DNA of 64,000 bases, taken from Takakia lepidozioides. Lineage: Eukaryota > Streptophyta > Takakiopsida > Takakiales > Takakiaceae. Location of the stretch: NCBI GenBank assembly GCA_030704615.1, contig CM060731.1, positions 89,694,756-89,758,755 on the forward strand, in the 5' to 3' direction. The notes below the pieces were generated by a model, which did not search any database, was not told where the DNA came from, and was given only the letters and a program-made list of their open reading frames with translations. A program made the translations under genes and the position numbers. Below, piece by piece: positions 1-14,186 of this stretch; position 1 is the stretch's first letter, and every line of letters begins with the position of its first letter.

Positions 1-134
1 CTGTTCAGATTGGAATTTTAGAGTTGACCTTTGCAAACGTGCTATTTGTGTAGACAGTAGGAAGCTCGTGTTCATACTTGCTCTCACTGTTGCAAACTGT
101 TGATAGCAAAGCTGGTTTGAGTGTGGTGATGCAG

Positions 135-3100
135 GCTTCTGCAGAATTGCAGGGAATTAAAGGAATGTGGTCATTGCAAGCTTCATCCATGGACGTATTT
201 GACACTTTTCTCGTGGTGAGCTTTATTAGCGAAACACGCATTCTGGCTATGAACGCGGACGATGAGCTCGAAGAGACTGAAATTGATGGTTTCGACTCTG
301 AAGCGCAGACTCTTTTCTGTCACAATGCCATCCATGATCAAATTGTGCAGGTGAGGTGTCACCCGTGTCTTTTACCAGAGGCCAAGACTAAAGTTAAACC
401 AAGTCACACCATCTTTAGGAGTTTGTCTTTACGCACAAGTGCCTATAGACTGGCAAGAACCTCTGTCTTCTGTTTTGACTTCCTCTGAGCAGAAAAGATG
501 CCTGACTGTAGGCACTCTGTGGTCATAAGAAACACTTGTGCTCTAAGTTTTGGCAGAAAGGTCGTTTCATTTCAAATAGTTGTTGCCTCCTTACTGGATG
601 AATGTGATTTGGTGGCTAGGTTACAGCAAGCTCATTGCGGCTGGTGGATGCGACAACGAGGAGGCAACTGACAGAGTGGAAAGCCCCACCAGGAATTTCC
701 ATCAATGTTGCAACTGCGAATGCCTCTCAGGTAGGTTCTATCGTTTACTTCTGTAAAGTTTTATCTCCCAAGTGGCCGGAATTCCCTTTGCTGTGCACAT
801 GGAAGCTCTCTTGAATGAGTGCTGTATTTCTGGTTTCTTCAGGGTTGGTCACCATGCTAACACAGTGTCAGCACAACACGGTTTGGAGAAAGGAAACTGT
901 AGCTGAGGTTGGCTAGCACATCTAGGTTGCTTGGTTACTGAGGTTTCATGTTACCCTCCATATCTGGTGTGCCGGTTCTGCTTAGTATCTGGACTCCACT
1001 CCTTACCTGAGATAATTAAACAAGGTCTTGTTCACTCACACCGTACAATGTGTTTATGCTGGCAAGCTAGTTGCTTGTAAGCGCATGGAAACTGATGAAT
1101 GGATAGCCAATAAATTTTGCCATTAGGTGGTGACTGCAAGTTCAGTCAATTCCTCCTATGTAGTATGGGGACTGTCAAGTAAATAGATAGGCATCATTGC
1201 AGATGGATTGGCCAAGGAACCAAGACTCTTGTAACATCTATTTACTTGGGATGTTGGTCATCCTGTAGTCACGGGGTGTGTTTAATTTGCTCTGCAGGTA
1301 CTGCTTGCAACTGGAGGTGGGAATCTTGTCTACTTGGAAATACGAAAAGAGTCATTGATGGAGGTCAAACATGTTCAATTGGAATATGAAATCTCATGTT
1401 TGGACATCAATCCCGTAGGAGATGACCCTGACCGTAGCCACTTGGTGGCTGTTGGCATGTGGACGGACATCAGTGTTCGCATCTTTGCTCTTCCAACCCT
1501 GGAATTGATAACAAAGGAGAGCCTTGGTGGAGAGATAATCCCACGATCAGTGCTTTTTTGTGCATTTGAGGGCGTAAGTTTTTCTGTCATGTCACTTCTT
1601 TTTCTCTTAGAATCTTCTAAGAGCATGATTGGGCTATGGTAGCTCAGTGATACATGTTGAAAAGACATTTGATAGGTTGTGGATGGCGAGTGCTTGTTTC
1701 GATGAATGCACCTTGGTGCTTCGAGATAACTAGTCAATGTGTCTGCAGAATGTCACCAGCTTTTGTAACTGATCTTTGATTATTGCCAGAAACTTGGAGT
1801 CCATGACACACATACATGGACACCTTCGTACCCCTTGATAATGCGACATGTGGAACCTTGGATTAAAAGGTATTAACCAGAATATGATACGCAACCATGT
1901 ACTCCTTCAAGAATTCCCTTGCCTTGGGACACCCAATGCGTCAACGTGGACATCTGAATGACTGCTCATTTATAGAGAAACCTGCATTGCAGTACAGGAG
2001 ACTTGCAGATAGTGTCCTGGGGTCTAGATGTTCTCGCAAAGGTTTGTCACACACTCTGAGAGGGTAAGCATGCGCGTGACAAATGCTAATAGATGTCTCT
2101 GCTTGGGTGATGGTGTACATGAAAGTGGCATTACCAACATTTTAGAGGATCTACCTATTAGAAGGGAGTTTTCTCTGACGTTTCAACCCAACTGTCCATA
2201 AGCCAGTTGTTGGTCTAGGAAAAACATGGTTAAAGTGAGATGAACAGTAATATCGAGAAGTATGCTGGCACCTGCTAAGTTCTAATGAAAATAATTTTTT
2301 AGAATAATAACTCACATGGACCAATCTTGTAATTTCTTTCCAGATTCCATACCTGCTCTGTGCTCTGGGAGATGGACATCTCTTCAATTTTGTATTGGAC
2401 ATCAGCACAGGCCACCTGTCGGATCGGAAGAAGATCTCTCTAGGCACACAGCCCATCACTCTCCGGACGTTCAGGTCCAAAAATGCAACTCACGTTTTTG
2501 CAGCGTCTGATCGACCCACAGTGATTTACAGCAGCAACCGCAAGCTCCTGTACAGTAATGTGAATCTGAAGGAAGTGAACCATATGTGCCCTTTTAACTC
2601 CGCTTCATTCCCTGACAGGTTTCTTCCCCTCCCCCGCTCCTCTCCTTTTTTTCAGACAGGTGAATATAAAGGTTCTTATCCTCTGTCTTGGAGGTTTTCC
2701 AAGTCCATCATGGGAAACATTGTAGAGAATGTACTCATGCCGTTCCCTGCGAACTATGGCTTGCCATAGCCTTACAGGCATTGACCCGTGGGAAACGAAC
2801 CCTCTTGGAGCCTTTGGGTTCACGCCCACCAGGGTTTAAACATTCTAGAAAGAGAGAAAGTTGAACATTGACAGCTATTACACTGAAATGATTTATGTAA
2901 CTATGCTTGTGTGCAGTTTGGCAATTGGCAAGGAAGGAGAGCTTACAATTGGAACAATTGACGATATTCAGAAGCTGCACATACGCACTGTACCCCTTGG
3001 TGAACATCCCCGCCGTATTAGTCACCAAGAATATTCTCGTACATTTGCTATTTGCAGCGCCAAGTACTCTCAATCAGCCTCCAATGGTGAGGATATGGAG

Positions 3101-4757
3101 ACTCACTATGTTCGCTTGATTGAGGACCAGACCTTTGAAATCATTTCATCATACCAGCTGGACACCTATGAAAATGGTTGCTCTATCATCACTTGCTCTT
3201 TTACGGACGATTTCAACGTATACTATTGTGTGGGAACTGCCTATGCCCTTCCTGAAGAACATGAGCCTAGCAAGGTTTGCTTCTCTCTGATTTCATTCAT
3301 ATGTTGTGTAGCTCTGTGTTGGTTCTGATCTTGTTATATGGTAATAATAACAAAAAGCACTGTCTGTGTAGCCTTCTGTGATAGTATCTGTGATTGTCTA
3401 TGAACCAGGACATTTTACCTCTAAATATTTGTCTAAAGTTTGTGGCTTCTAATCAATATTCAAGCAGGGACTTAAAAATGGAATACTCAAGATCAGCTAA
3501 TGGGGTTTCGTTGTGAGCAGGGGCGAATATTGGTCTTTGTGGTTGAGGATGGCAAGCTCCAGCTGGTGGCTGAGAAGGAAACAAAAGGAGCAGTGTATAA
3601 TCTGAACGCATTTAATGGGAAGCTACTGGCAGGCATTAACCAGAAGATTCAACTTTATAAGTGGACATTGCGGGACGATGGTACCCGGGAGTTGCAATAT
3701 GAATCCTCTCACCATGGCCACATTCTGGCTCTCTATGTCCAGTCCCGTGGCGACTTCATTGTCGTAGGAGACCTGATGAAGTCCATCTCACTCCTCATAT
3801 ATAAGGTGTGCTCACTGTTTCATTTGAACTCTTGCTAATGTACAGGGACGAAGTGTTAAGCATCCAAGCAGGACATCTGGGTCTTATCACTTCGGAGGCC
3901 ATCAGCACTATTCTCTCTCAGCAAAGGTTGCATCACTGATGTCTGTCTAACAGGTTCCCATGTCATAGTAGATAACAGGCTAGTCAACTCCGTTTGCATT
4001 GCCCAATTGGCTCTTACCGTCTGCCTTGGCCTGATTGATGGATAGAACCCCTGAAAATCTGGAAATTAAGATACCTAGTGTGTATCTTCTGTAATTCTTA
4101 ACTTTCAAGTTTGCAGAGCAGCTTCAACAAAGTGAAGATGATTTGATAGTTGGAGCGGTGTATGGAATATTGCAGCCTGAAGAAGGTGCGATAGAGGAGC
4201 GTGCACGTGACTACAATGCAAATTGGATGACAGCTGTTGAAATCCTGGATGATGATACATATCTTGGGGCCGAGAACAGTTTTAATCTGTTCACAGTGAG
4301 GAAGAACAGTGATGCTGCAACAGATGAGGAGAGGGGCCGCCTTGAAGTGGTAGGAGAATACCATCTTGGTGAGTTTGTGAACAGATTTCGGCACGGATCG
4401 TTGGTGATGCGGCTGCCAGATAGTGAGGCGAGCCAAATTCCTACTGTTATCTTTGGAACTGTGAATGGTGTGATTGGTGTAATTGCATCGCTTCCACAAG
4501 AACAGTTTCTCTTTTTGCAGAAGCTGCAGCAAAACCTGGTGAAGGTCATAAAGGGAGTGGGAGGTTTGAGCCATGAGCAGTGGCGGTCATTCAGTAATGA
4601 GCGAAAAACTGTCGATGCCCGTAACTTTTTGGATGGCGACCTGATTGAATCATTCCTTGACCTTAGTAGAAGCCGAATGGAGGACATTGCCACTTCTTTG
4701 GAAGTATCAGTCGAAGAACTTTGCAAGCGAATAGAGGAGCTCACTAGGTTACATTGA
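135..4757 (+). CDS. DDB1: DDB1, UV-damaged DNA-binding protein 1 (C-terminal ~700 residues, 7 exons)
   Basis: This is the adaptor of CUL4-DDB1 E3 ubiquitin ligases, which act in nuclear DNA repair and light signalling. Seven exons read in phase with GT/AG borders: 135-350, 620-730, 1298-1573, 2344-2618, 2917-3274, 3521-3805 and 4176-4757 (stop TGA 4755-4757). They encode about 700 residues. The plant family is close to 1,090 residues, so the first third lies upstream of the window. Recognisable family segments are [11 protein letters not shown] (exon 1), [12 protein letters not shown] (exon 3), [12 protein letters not shown] and [14 protein letters not shown] (exon 4), [19 protein letters not shown] (exon 5), [16 protein letters not shown] (exon 6), and [10 protein letters not shown] plus [11 protein letters not shown] near the end. 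These belong to the second and third beta-propellers and the C-terminal helical domain. All exons are intact. The first exon start at 135 follows an acceptor GCAG; the frame fits the family there. Confidence 0.96.
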
Positions 4758-7222
4758 TCTGCTAGACAGTGCCTGTCCCCTTCTCTCTTGTAATCTAACT
4801 AAAATGAACAGTCATGGAATTTCGTTCCTATGTGGAGCTTTTGTTCCTTGCCAAAGCGTTTTTGGCGTAGGCATAAAAGGGGACATTGTGAAGGTCTCAT
4901 GGATAATCCTTGTTTCTAGACTCGGTTCAGATCAACCAATGTATCATTTGTTCTTATTCTGAGCAACCTTGCTTAAGATTCTCCTGTGCAGATATTTCCT
5001 ATGTTTCTTGATATTATTTGCAGGTTTGTTGATAGGGTGGGACTAAAGCGGTCAGGCAGATACAGTCTCTCCACGGGGGTGACAAACTCTGTTGATGGAG
5101 AGTGATATCTCACTGAGCTGTATTATGGTATTATGGCTATACCAAAATACTGGTATGACAGGCACTATGGGACCTTATGCTCTCCACTCATGTGCAGCAT
5201 TACAGTGTTAGAGGAAGTGGGAAGCTACAGACTCTTCCTCTTGTTAAGATTGCGAGCAATGAACTGTATGTATTCCATACATACCACAGGCAACTGCCAA
5301 CAACACCAGAGTTTGTCATTCTTGGCTGCTAGATTCGCAAAGTAACTATGAGAAAAGTGACATAGAGTGTTGTCACAGTTCAGCCCCGGATTCACATTGT
5401 CTCTTAGCAGATGTCTTGTGTGGATGTGTGTAACAATTCAATTTGTAAGGGATCCTGTGTAACAGCTTGAAAGTTGACATCCTCTGGATTGAAAAAGGAA
5501 AAGATAAAAAGGAAGATATCCCCACAGAGAGAGACAAACGTAGCCGGTTTCTGTCGAAGGATGGTTCTTCGTCCGTCGACGTGCCCGTCGTCGTGTGTTC
5601 GTGGAAGGACCAAAACAGATCCGCGCTCCGCTCCAGTCTGGTTCTTAAAGAAAAAGAGACGGATCTGTGATGTGGGTCATGGTAGGAGAGGAAATGGCAG
5701 GTCCAGAGGTGTAGGGCAGGAGATCGAAGCAGCACCGGTAATGCTAGGCGGAGAATTGGATACAGAAGGAGGAGGAAACGGATCAAGTCTGTAGATGGGT
5801 ACATCAATAGGTACGTGTAGATGGATATCACTGCATTGTTCCTGCTACAGCCAGAACCATCTGCGATATGGTAATGGAGATAGAGCTGGAGTTATTGGAG
5901 GATTGAAAAGACTTCGCTGAATTAAGTAATGGAGATGAAGCAGGCGAATGATGGTGAGAGAGACTCGATCAATAACGTGGACCGAGGTCTCAATCAGACT
6001 TTAAGAAAAGTTACAGGGTACATTTTTATGACCTACGCCTCCTCTCTAGTATAGTGTGTGTATGTTTGTCTTTATTTGATTCTTTGACTCTCTCCCTGTC
6101 TCTCTCCAGATCTGGGATGCATGACCTATTTCACCTCATTCTTTCAATAACATGGGCGGATTGCCGTATTTCTATTTCTGTCTTCACTAAATCGAGTTAA
6201 GCTTCTATAGCGTCATGTCACTTTCAGATGGTTGAGAGTGTCGCAATTGCCGAGTCTTGAAAAGATATCGCCACAGGGATTCGGGAGGTTATATGTGTGG
6301 ATCTCAATTACTGCAATTGTTTGGTACCGTTGAACTATCACGAGTGCATAAGCCTTTATATTTTCAGGGTAAATGGTAACACAATCGAAACTTTCTCCCC
6401 GTAGTGCAACCGGGTAAATCATTTCTCCAAAGCATCACATGGCACTGTCCTCTTTTTCATACATTAGTGGTTAAAAACATCAGGACCACAGTTAATCCAA
6501 TATTTCAGATCCTCCTACTTCAATCTGGGGAAATCCGCAACTAAATTTTGGGAGGCCTTGAATCTTTGTTCAGCACTGGCCTTCATTACTTCAGCATACT
6601 GTTGTCATTGTGTCTTCATGGGTAGGGAGACTCTGAAGAGGATTGCATTCATGCTGGAGAGAAGTGTGACATGACATTCCCTTTGCGCAGTTGTACGGAA
6701 CCTTAATTTGCTTGTTTTTCGTTTTAGACAGTATTTGTGATGAGATGCCATCACATGACCCACAACAGGCCTAGGAATTATTTTTGAAATATAGAGCCAA
6801 AAAAAATTGTTTTAGTTGGAAAGAAGCATAACAGTGTAGAGTTCCCAAAGCAAAGTCTGCTTATGACAACTTGTTGAGTATTCAGTCTTCTGTAGCTGTA
6901 CAATAGTTATTTCTACTACCTTCTTCCAAGGAGAAAGTGCATATGAGAGTGATTTGAGAGCCTGGCTTTTTCCTTCAGACTGTGGATCATGTTGCCCCAC
7001 TGTGCCCCTGTGGCATAGGTGATAACTTCCAAATATATTGCACTTAGTATGAAGGGTTAAATTGGAAAGCCTGCCTTCTCTGTACTGTAGGGGCGGACCA
7101 TTTCGGGATTGAGGTGGTTCACAACTCGGAAGCCCAGCTTCAGCTACAGATGTGTTTCGATATAATTCAACTCAGTTGCGGTCCACGTCAGTCATCCTGA
7201 AAAGTGTGCCTTGGTGCTTCAG
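4758..7222. other. DDB1 3' flank and spacer before the Rab-GAP gene
   Basis: No exon, RNA gene or transposon is recognisable here. The first few hundred bases must hold the DDB1 3' untranslated region. The open frames around 5.37-5.83 kb are low-complexity, run on both strands and resemble nothing known. The 5' exons and promoter of the downstream TBC gene probably lie in the right part, but no start exon could be fixed. Confidence 0.5.
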
Positions 7223-10200
7223 GTTGTTAAGAGTTGGTAAATTTCTGGGTCGGAAGGAGTCAGCCGAGGGGCCATCAAGTTCAGAGAGAAAAGAGGATGA
7301 CGAAGATAGCAGTCCAACCCCAAGTCAGAGTGCGGGCCCTTCTCTGACTACATCAAAGGTATTAGGTGACCAGCATTTAGCTGGTGCTGGGTGTTAGTGT
7401 AGCTTGTCCTCTTGTCTTCATCATCGGCAATCATGAGTGTCCTAGTTTCTTCCATTTCAAGCTGTCAGGGTTAAGTAGTCAGAGCTGTCCGATTGTCAAC
7501 TTTAAAGCTGTAAATCTAAGTTTGTAAACAGGCTCCTGCCTGCTGCCGTCATTTGGTGATGTCTCTCATCTGAGTCAGAGATCAAATGGTACTGATGGCT
7601 TGACAGAGCTACACAAGTGATTTAAGTGACAGCATGGGGGAGGTTAGTGGGCCACCACCCAGTTACCCTTTTGACACTGCAAGGAGAGGGGGCTCAATGG
7701 GTAACTCAAGACCATCGACAGGCGGGAGAGCCACTGACACTGCCCGGGTTGCCAGGTTCAAAAAGGCACTCGCTGCGCCTGCAATTGATCTCGGTGTGCT
7801 CATTTTTCCTTGTCTTCCTCTCTCTCTAGACCCGGTTTCTGTCTCTTCAGTCTGAAAAATTGCCCCCTTTAACTTATTTTGGATTCCACTGTGGCAACCT
7901 TATTTGTTCTGTCTTTTTAGCTATCTCACAACATTATGACAAGCCTTGTTATTTGCCTCTACGATTCCAGGAGAAGTGTCAAAGCAGCCTACCTGTAACA
8001 GTGGAATGGGTGGGTTGTGTGGGCACAGATGTTTTGCGGGAGCTTGCCTGGAGCGGGGTGCCTCCCAACATAAGACCTACTGTCTGGCGACTCCTTCTGG
8101 TCTGTACTTATCTGCATAGCTTGGTTGCTACTTTTATCTGACATCCTACCGGAATGCAATCAATTTGAATCTTCTCCTCTTTGCTTTCTTGCCTGGTATT
8201 TGTGGAGCAAGTAGTTGGCATACAGTAGAAGCAAGTGACATAAGGTTGGGTGAAGGGGTATGCACCATCAAATGCAGACAGAAGAGAAGCAGTGCTTGCC
8301 AGGAAGCGGCAAGAGTACATGGAGTGTATTCCACAGTACTATGACATCCCAGATGCTGACCGTGGTGAAGATGAAAATGTTATGTTGCATCAGGTGCATT
8401 CCTTTCTCCATTTTTTCTCATGCACACTTATAAGAATTGATCTCAGAGGCTTAGAGCAAACTCTAAACTTGACTATTTTCTACCTGTTGCTTCTGTGCTA
8501 GCCATAGGGCACACCCTGCATGTCAATAAATCTTGGTGTAGTGCGGCAGGCCCAGCAGTTTAATACCCATCCCCCTTTCGATGTCAGGAGAACCTGCATG
8601 TTAAGGGAACTGAAGTGACAAGGTTTGCCACAGCATGTTACAATAGAGTTGTGTGGAAGGTCAAAGTTTTGTTTTAGGGTATCTAAGTTGGAAAAAAATG
8701 TGAACTCTTGCAGAAGCAAATGTAACGTATGGTGTCACTTGACCCCGAAGGACTACTACTTTCTGATGGGACGGTGGACACCTTTATGACATCCATAGTT
8801 GAGTGCTTTCAGTACACCGCTAAGTAACAAAAGTTGTCAAGCCTAAGAGGGAGAAGTCTTTGGTGGCTGATATTGGACGGTGTGTGCAAGAGTGTAGATA
8901 TCAGTGGATGTGCCAAGGACACTGCCCAATGTACCGTTCTTCCAGTTGTCAGTAATTCAGGCCACCTTGTCACGCATTCTCTATATCTGGTACTCATTTC
9001 TTTCTCTCTTTTGTTTTCAAGGGTATGTGCCATTGTTCTCGAAAGAACAGTGAAACACTAAAAATTTATGTGCCCTGGTTACACCCCATCTGTAATTCAT
9101 CAAGGGACAACTGTTTGTCAGGACATTTATATGCATATACAACATTGAGACTTATAAGATGTAGACTAGACTGCTGCATTAACAAGCCACTTGTTACACT
9201 TGGCAGGGCCATCCGGCACCCAGCAAGTGGTTATGTGCAGGGGATTAACGACTTGGCCACACCATTCATGATAGTGTTTCTTTCTGAATATTTGGAGGGC
9301 GACATGGACAGTTGGGTGTTGAGTGAACTTCCAATGGAAACCATTCACCAGGTTGGTTTTATTCTCCTCCAAAGACAGTCATCTTAACTTGACTGAAAAC
9401 AATTTCTGTATCTAACCCAAAATACAAGTACCTACAGACTTGCAACCTCCAATTTACCATATCCTCATGTAGGAACTTTCCAATATCCATGAGGTTAGTT
9501 CCTGGCATGCATGTGCATTTTGTATCCTTCATGCAATCTCTCTAGGAATGTCACGTTTTAGGGATAATACACCCTTGTTTGCACATCATTAAAAATTTCT
9601 GCTCACCAATATGAATGCATCTCGATATGCCGTGAATAAAAATTGCAATTTTCATTTCAAGAAAATCTCTCCATTCTAGCTATCCCTCTTCAAGACTGCA
9701 GGGAATAGGGGCAGCCTTTCAGACGATGGAGACTTTGACATTCTCATGCGTAGCAAGTCTTGTGAGAATTGACACTAGTATCAAGTTGGACATCAGAGAC
9801 CAGTGAATGAGAGGGAAAGCAAGAGAGCAGTCAAACCAGGAATCACCTATGAATGGATCGAATGGGGGGGTACAGATGGAGGCTGATACTTTTTGGTGTC
9901 TGACAAAACTATTGGATGGCATTCAAGACCACTACACATTTGCACAGCCTGGCATCCAGCGCCTTGTCTTCAAATTAAAGGAGCTTGTGCGGCGTATTGA
10001 TGGTTCTCTCTCTATCTCCTTTTAGATAAATAACTTTGATGTTCCTAAAAAGGGTCACTCTGGTGAGACTATCCCGGACAAGGTATCAGAAAACTGTTCA
10101 CCAACTTCAAAATCTTGAGGCTGGAGTCCTGTCCCTGTTGGGGTCTAATTGCTGGGCAGTTCACACACAGCAAGTTTTGTGAAGGGCTTTCTAGAGGACA

Positions 10201-11995
10201 TCCGGAAAACGTAAACTAATTGTCTGTATCATGGTAAATCACTCTACTGGAGTGAGCCCCTCACAAAGGTAGTATCGGTTCTGCTCAAACTGGATGCGGG
10301 GTCTATGGCCACAAGGCTATGGTAAACAACGTCTTGTGAGTGCAGCTTTTTATCTAAATAACTTTCCAAATGGAAAAGGGGAATTCAAAAGCTCGTTCGC
10401 TAAAACCTCAATCACAACAGTGGGAAGCCAAGAAATGTTAACAAGGTTAGGAACCAGGACACCTGCCTAACCGCGGTTGAACAACAGGAGAGTGGTCAAA
10501 CTAACCATCTCATTCTGTCACTTCAATTTCTGTCCTCCTTTTAAAGAGGAAAGGGGCACGACACACACCAACCCCCCCCCCCCCCGCCCACCCCGACTCT
10601 GTGTTTGTTTCTCTCTGAACATTATGAACCCTTTTTGTCTCTGCCTCCCCAGCCTATGTTTGTGGGCTTTCTTCATCTACTACCTGATGGCCATTGGTCA
10701 AATGCTCCATTCCTTTCTACCAACTCAGATGTGCAGCAGGGATCATTTCTTTTTTGGTTGCAGAGAGCATGGGTGGATAAGCCTCTACCTTTCTTCGCGG
10801 TTATTTCTAAAAATTATGGTATCCAGAAAGCGAACAAACAACTGCTGAAAACTTTCGGGGGTGGCAGAGCCGGTGGCAAAGCACTTGGAGCAGGAGGGAT
10901 TGGATTTTATGCAGTTTACATTCCGGTGGTTGAACTGCCTCCTCATTCGTGAGGTACACACAATTGATATTAACTTTCTCAGAGATCTATCGTAACAACA
11001 ACTTAAGGAAGTTTCTTGTAAAGCCTTCGAGTGCATGAAATTGTTTTGAAGGGTGACACATTCTGAAAGTCCAGTTTTTTCATTTACAACCTCAAAGCTA
11101 AGTCTGCCTGCAGAGTCAGTAATAACCCCAGTCACAGTGACACTGAACCCAGCCTCAGTATGCTGGCTAGGAAACTGCGTCAAACAATTTTGGGTTGTCC
11201 ATGACTTTCACATGGATTTTTGAGCGCACAAGTTGTGTGGTAGATAATCTTGTATTTTGAATTGATCATGGGGCGGTTTTTCTTGAATAGGTTCCTTTCC
11301 AACTGATTGGACGCTTGTGGGACACATGGTTGTCTGAGGCTGACAATTTTCCTGAGTACCTTGTGTACGTCTGCGCTAGTTTTTTGCTAACTGTAAGTCC
11401 CTGCCCTTCTTTCACTCTCCCCTTTCCTAAGTCTGCGCCTGACAGTTGTTCACATTACATGTATGACGCTGATGCGCAGATGATGAAAGCTGTCTCTTCT
11501 CCATTGGATTAGCTTGTGACATATGCAGTTGGATGCTGCATTCAAGTGTACCATGCTTGTTGTATATGTACAATTTTGTCTATATCCTGTCCACATGCCA
11601 GTAATCAATTTTTCAGTTATGTCAAGAATAGTCTGTACCGTAAGCCTTCCCAGTTTTGCCATATTTTTCAGTTTGCACCAGTTTAGGGCTAACCTGGTTT
11701 CAAATTTCCTCCCCATGTGTCCTCCTATTTCAGACAGTGCTTTTGGATGGTGGACAATATGCCCCAGTTTCTCTTATACAATCCATCGCTGCTTCAAGTT
11801 ACTTATCTCCAACCCTTGTTTGGGATGCAGTGGTCCGACCAACTGCAGCAACTTGATTTCCAGGAAATGGTACTATTTTTGCAGCGTCTTCCTACCAAAG
11901 ATTGGACACATCAAGAGCTTGAAATGGTGCTTTCACGGGCATTCATGTGGCGCGTCATGTTTGACCGTTCCCCTTCCCACTTGAATTCTGGGTGA
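7223..11995 (+). CDS. TBC-domain Rab GTPase-activating protein, TBC1D22/Gyp1 type (11 exons)
   Basis: The product stimulates GTP hydrolysis by Rab GTPases in membrane traffic. Exons read as 7223-7358, 7627-7793, 8029-8099, 8256-8393, 8898-8951, 9022-9077, 9207-9351, 9876-10002, 10868-10953, 11291-11392 and 11831-11995 (stop 11993-11995). Phases match at the joins checked: ATCG|AT before VLREL, GATG|AG before PVAKH, and TG|G before AIRHP. The TBC domain runs from AWSGVPPNIRPTVWRLLL to the end. The dual catalytic fingers are visible: the arginine finger in ISVDVPRT (exon at 8898) and the glutamine finger in GYVQGINDL (exon at 9207). WCLTKLLDGIQDHYTFAQPG and RLWDTWLSEADNFPEYLVYVCASFLL are typical of the TBC1D22 branch. 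The 56-bp exon at 9022 encodes a diverged version of the usual helix but keeps phase on both sides. The N-terminus is acidic and low-complexity; the start codon was not found, and upstream exons are likely. Confidence 0.92.
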
Positions 11996-14186
11996 CTGAG
12001 TTGGCCAACTGCTACGAGCATGAATGCAAGAGAGAGAGAGAAAAGAGATGTGTGTTTTCTCGCTCCTTGTATTGATGCAACGTCATCAATGAGGCTTGGG
12101 AATCATTGGGTGACAACAAAGGCCAACTTTGTAGGGAAACCAATCCCCTGGTGTGTGTAGAGGGTGTGATGGCATTACTGCTAGTCCCTTTCCAACACTC
12201 TCATAACCAATTTTGGTCATTGGGGGCAACATTTCCACACAAGATGAAGGGGTTGGTTGTGTCTTCGGTGCTCTGCTGCAAGTTTTTCTCTTGTTGCTTA
12301 TGGGATGGTCTCTAAATGGTCATTATCATGCTGAACTCTTCAAAAGCCAAAAGTAGTGATTTCCCTGGCAATTTATCCATTGGTCTAGTGTAGTATTAGT
12401 GACAAGGACCAAATTCATTTGGTCCAGATGTTTGCAGACATCTGGTTGTTAATGAAGGCTGTTGGATTGGTTGATCAAGGAAAATCACTGGCATCTTTTA
12501 ACCGAAACTTAGATTGTCGATTAAGTCAGGGTACTGGACAGTGCAGGTTCTACAATGCACTTCAGTGAAATGCTCTGAATTTTCTTCTCGTTCTATTCAC
12601 GCAGTATAGTTTGTATGTTGCACGGAAGGTTTGTCTATGGTTACCAAGTGCTACAAGTGTTAGTTTCAATTCCATCTTTCCATCAGACTCTAGAGTTGAA
12701 ATGGTTTGTCTCTCTTGGTGAATACCTTATCCAGTATTCAGAGTGTGCTGTATTACAAGGTATGCAAGCAAACTCTGTCATATCCTTGGTACCTGGGTCC
12801 AGCAGTTCTGTAAGCACCTCCACTTCCACTCCGCTGTCCTGTGGCCAGGGTTATCAATTGACTGTGTCTAACTTATGCCACTTTCAAGATTTCACAGCAC
12901 AATTTCAGGGAATATACTTTAGGTGGCCCTCTAGCTTCAACTTGGGTGAAGTAAAAGTCGCTCACTTTGCACTGATGAGATCCTGGCACCCATGGGGCTT
13001 AGTTTTCTGATCCTGGACAGAGGAAAACAAAATATAAATTTGTCATACAGTTGATCTTGGGTCGCTTATGTCATTAACTGGCAGCTGATCCACGGATTGT
13101 TGCAGCTGGATAGACAGGTGTGGAGCTTGCTGCTTCCAACAGGTAAAGGAGATTGATAGAGAGTTTACAACTATCAGACATGAGCTCATGAGCTGAGAGA
13201 TTGTTTGGTAAATGCTAGCTTCCGTTTGCACTAATAGTCTGTGATATTAATTTGAGCATAATCTTCCTTGAATAAATGTCTAAATTACATTTTTATAATC
13301 GCTACAGGTGATATCCTTCTGGGTGATATCCTTCTTGGCGTTTCCTACAAATTAATGCTATGGAATCACCCTACTGTTTTCCCTCCTCTCATCAGTTTCC
13401 TTTGCCTCATAGATTACTTGGGTTTTCACAAATCCACTTGCATTTAAGCAACACGATCCCTCTCCTCTCCTTCAAAGTGCTTAGACAAGATAAAAGCCTA
13501 AACGATAAGGACACGACCATGAGAATGGGCTTGTGTCCGTTCTGCACGATTGGGGTGTTACTGTTTGCTAGTTTGGATGTGTGTCTGAGGCAAGAGTTGG
13601 GACGGATCGGCTGCTATCCGACACGCTGGGACAATGTGTGCACTTGTCATCTCCAAACCTAATTTGCTGCTTCCGATCCGATCCAATCCATGTGGAAGTG
13701 ATGGAATTCCTTGGCCACCACCTCGTGAATGGCACCGCCTCCTGAATTTCTAGAGGATGTAAACCAAGTATGTAAATCAAGTCCAGAAGGATTCCTGCCA
13801 GCTTATGACTTGTTAAAGGCAGCATGGAACCAATGGATTGAGCTCCGTCCACCTGAGGTCTGGAAATCTTAGTTTGGGCACAGAATTAGTCTGTTGCGAC
13901 GCACTGGTTGTCCGTGTCGATAGTAAGCCCCAAACCCTGAACTGTCCATTGCAAAGAAATTTAATCCTTAGTGTATTCTTTACAAATTCACTTAGTTGTC
14001 CATAATGTCATAGTATAGCTTATGACTACGGGTACATTCAACACACAGCTTCAACCAGTATTAGACAAACATTCTGGCCACTACTATAGGGGTCAGAAGG
14101 CATTGAAAAGCATTCACCAAAGATTACATTTGAATGATGTGTACAAAACGAAGGGTTTACCATACCAGCCTTGGCTAAAGAAACCA
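11996..14186. other. Intergenic DNA, no gene seen
   Basis: This 2.2-kb stretch lies between the TBC gene stop and the 3' end of the minus-strand gene at 14.2 kb. A short GA-rich run is at about 12,029-12,045. The open frames are short and resemble nothing known. Part must be the 3' untranslated region of the TBC gene. Confidence 0.5.

Noticed and set aside
5373-5831. 152-codon minus-strand open frame downstream of DDB1
   Set aside because: Low-complexity, overlapped by equally long frames on the other strand, no family resemblance and no splice context.
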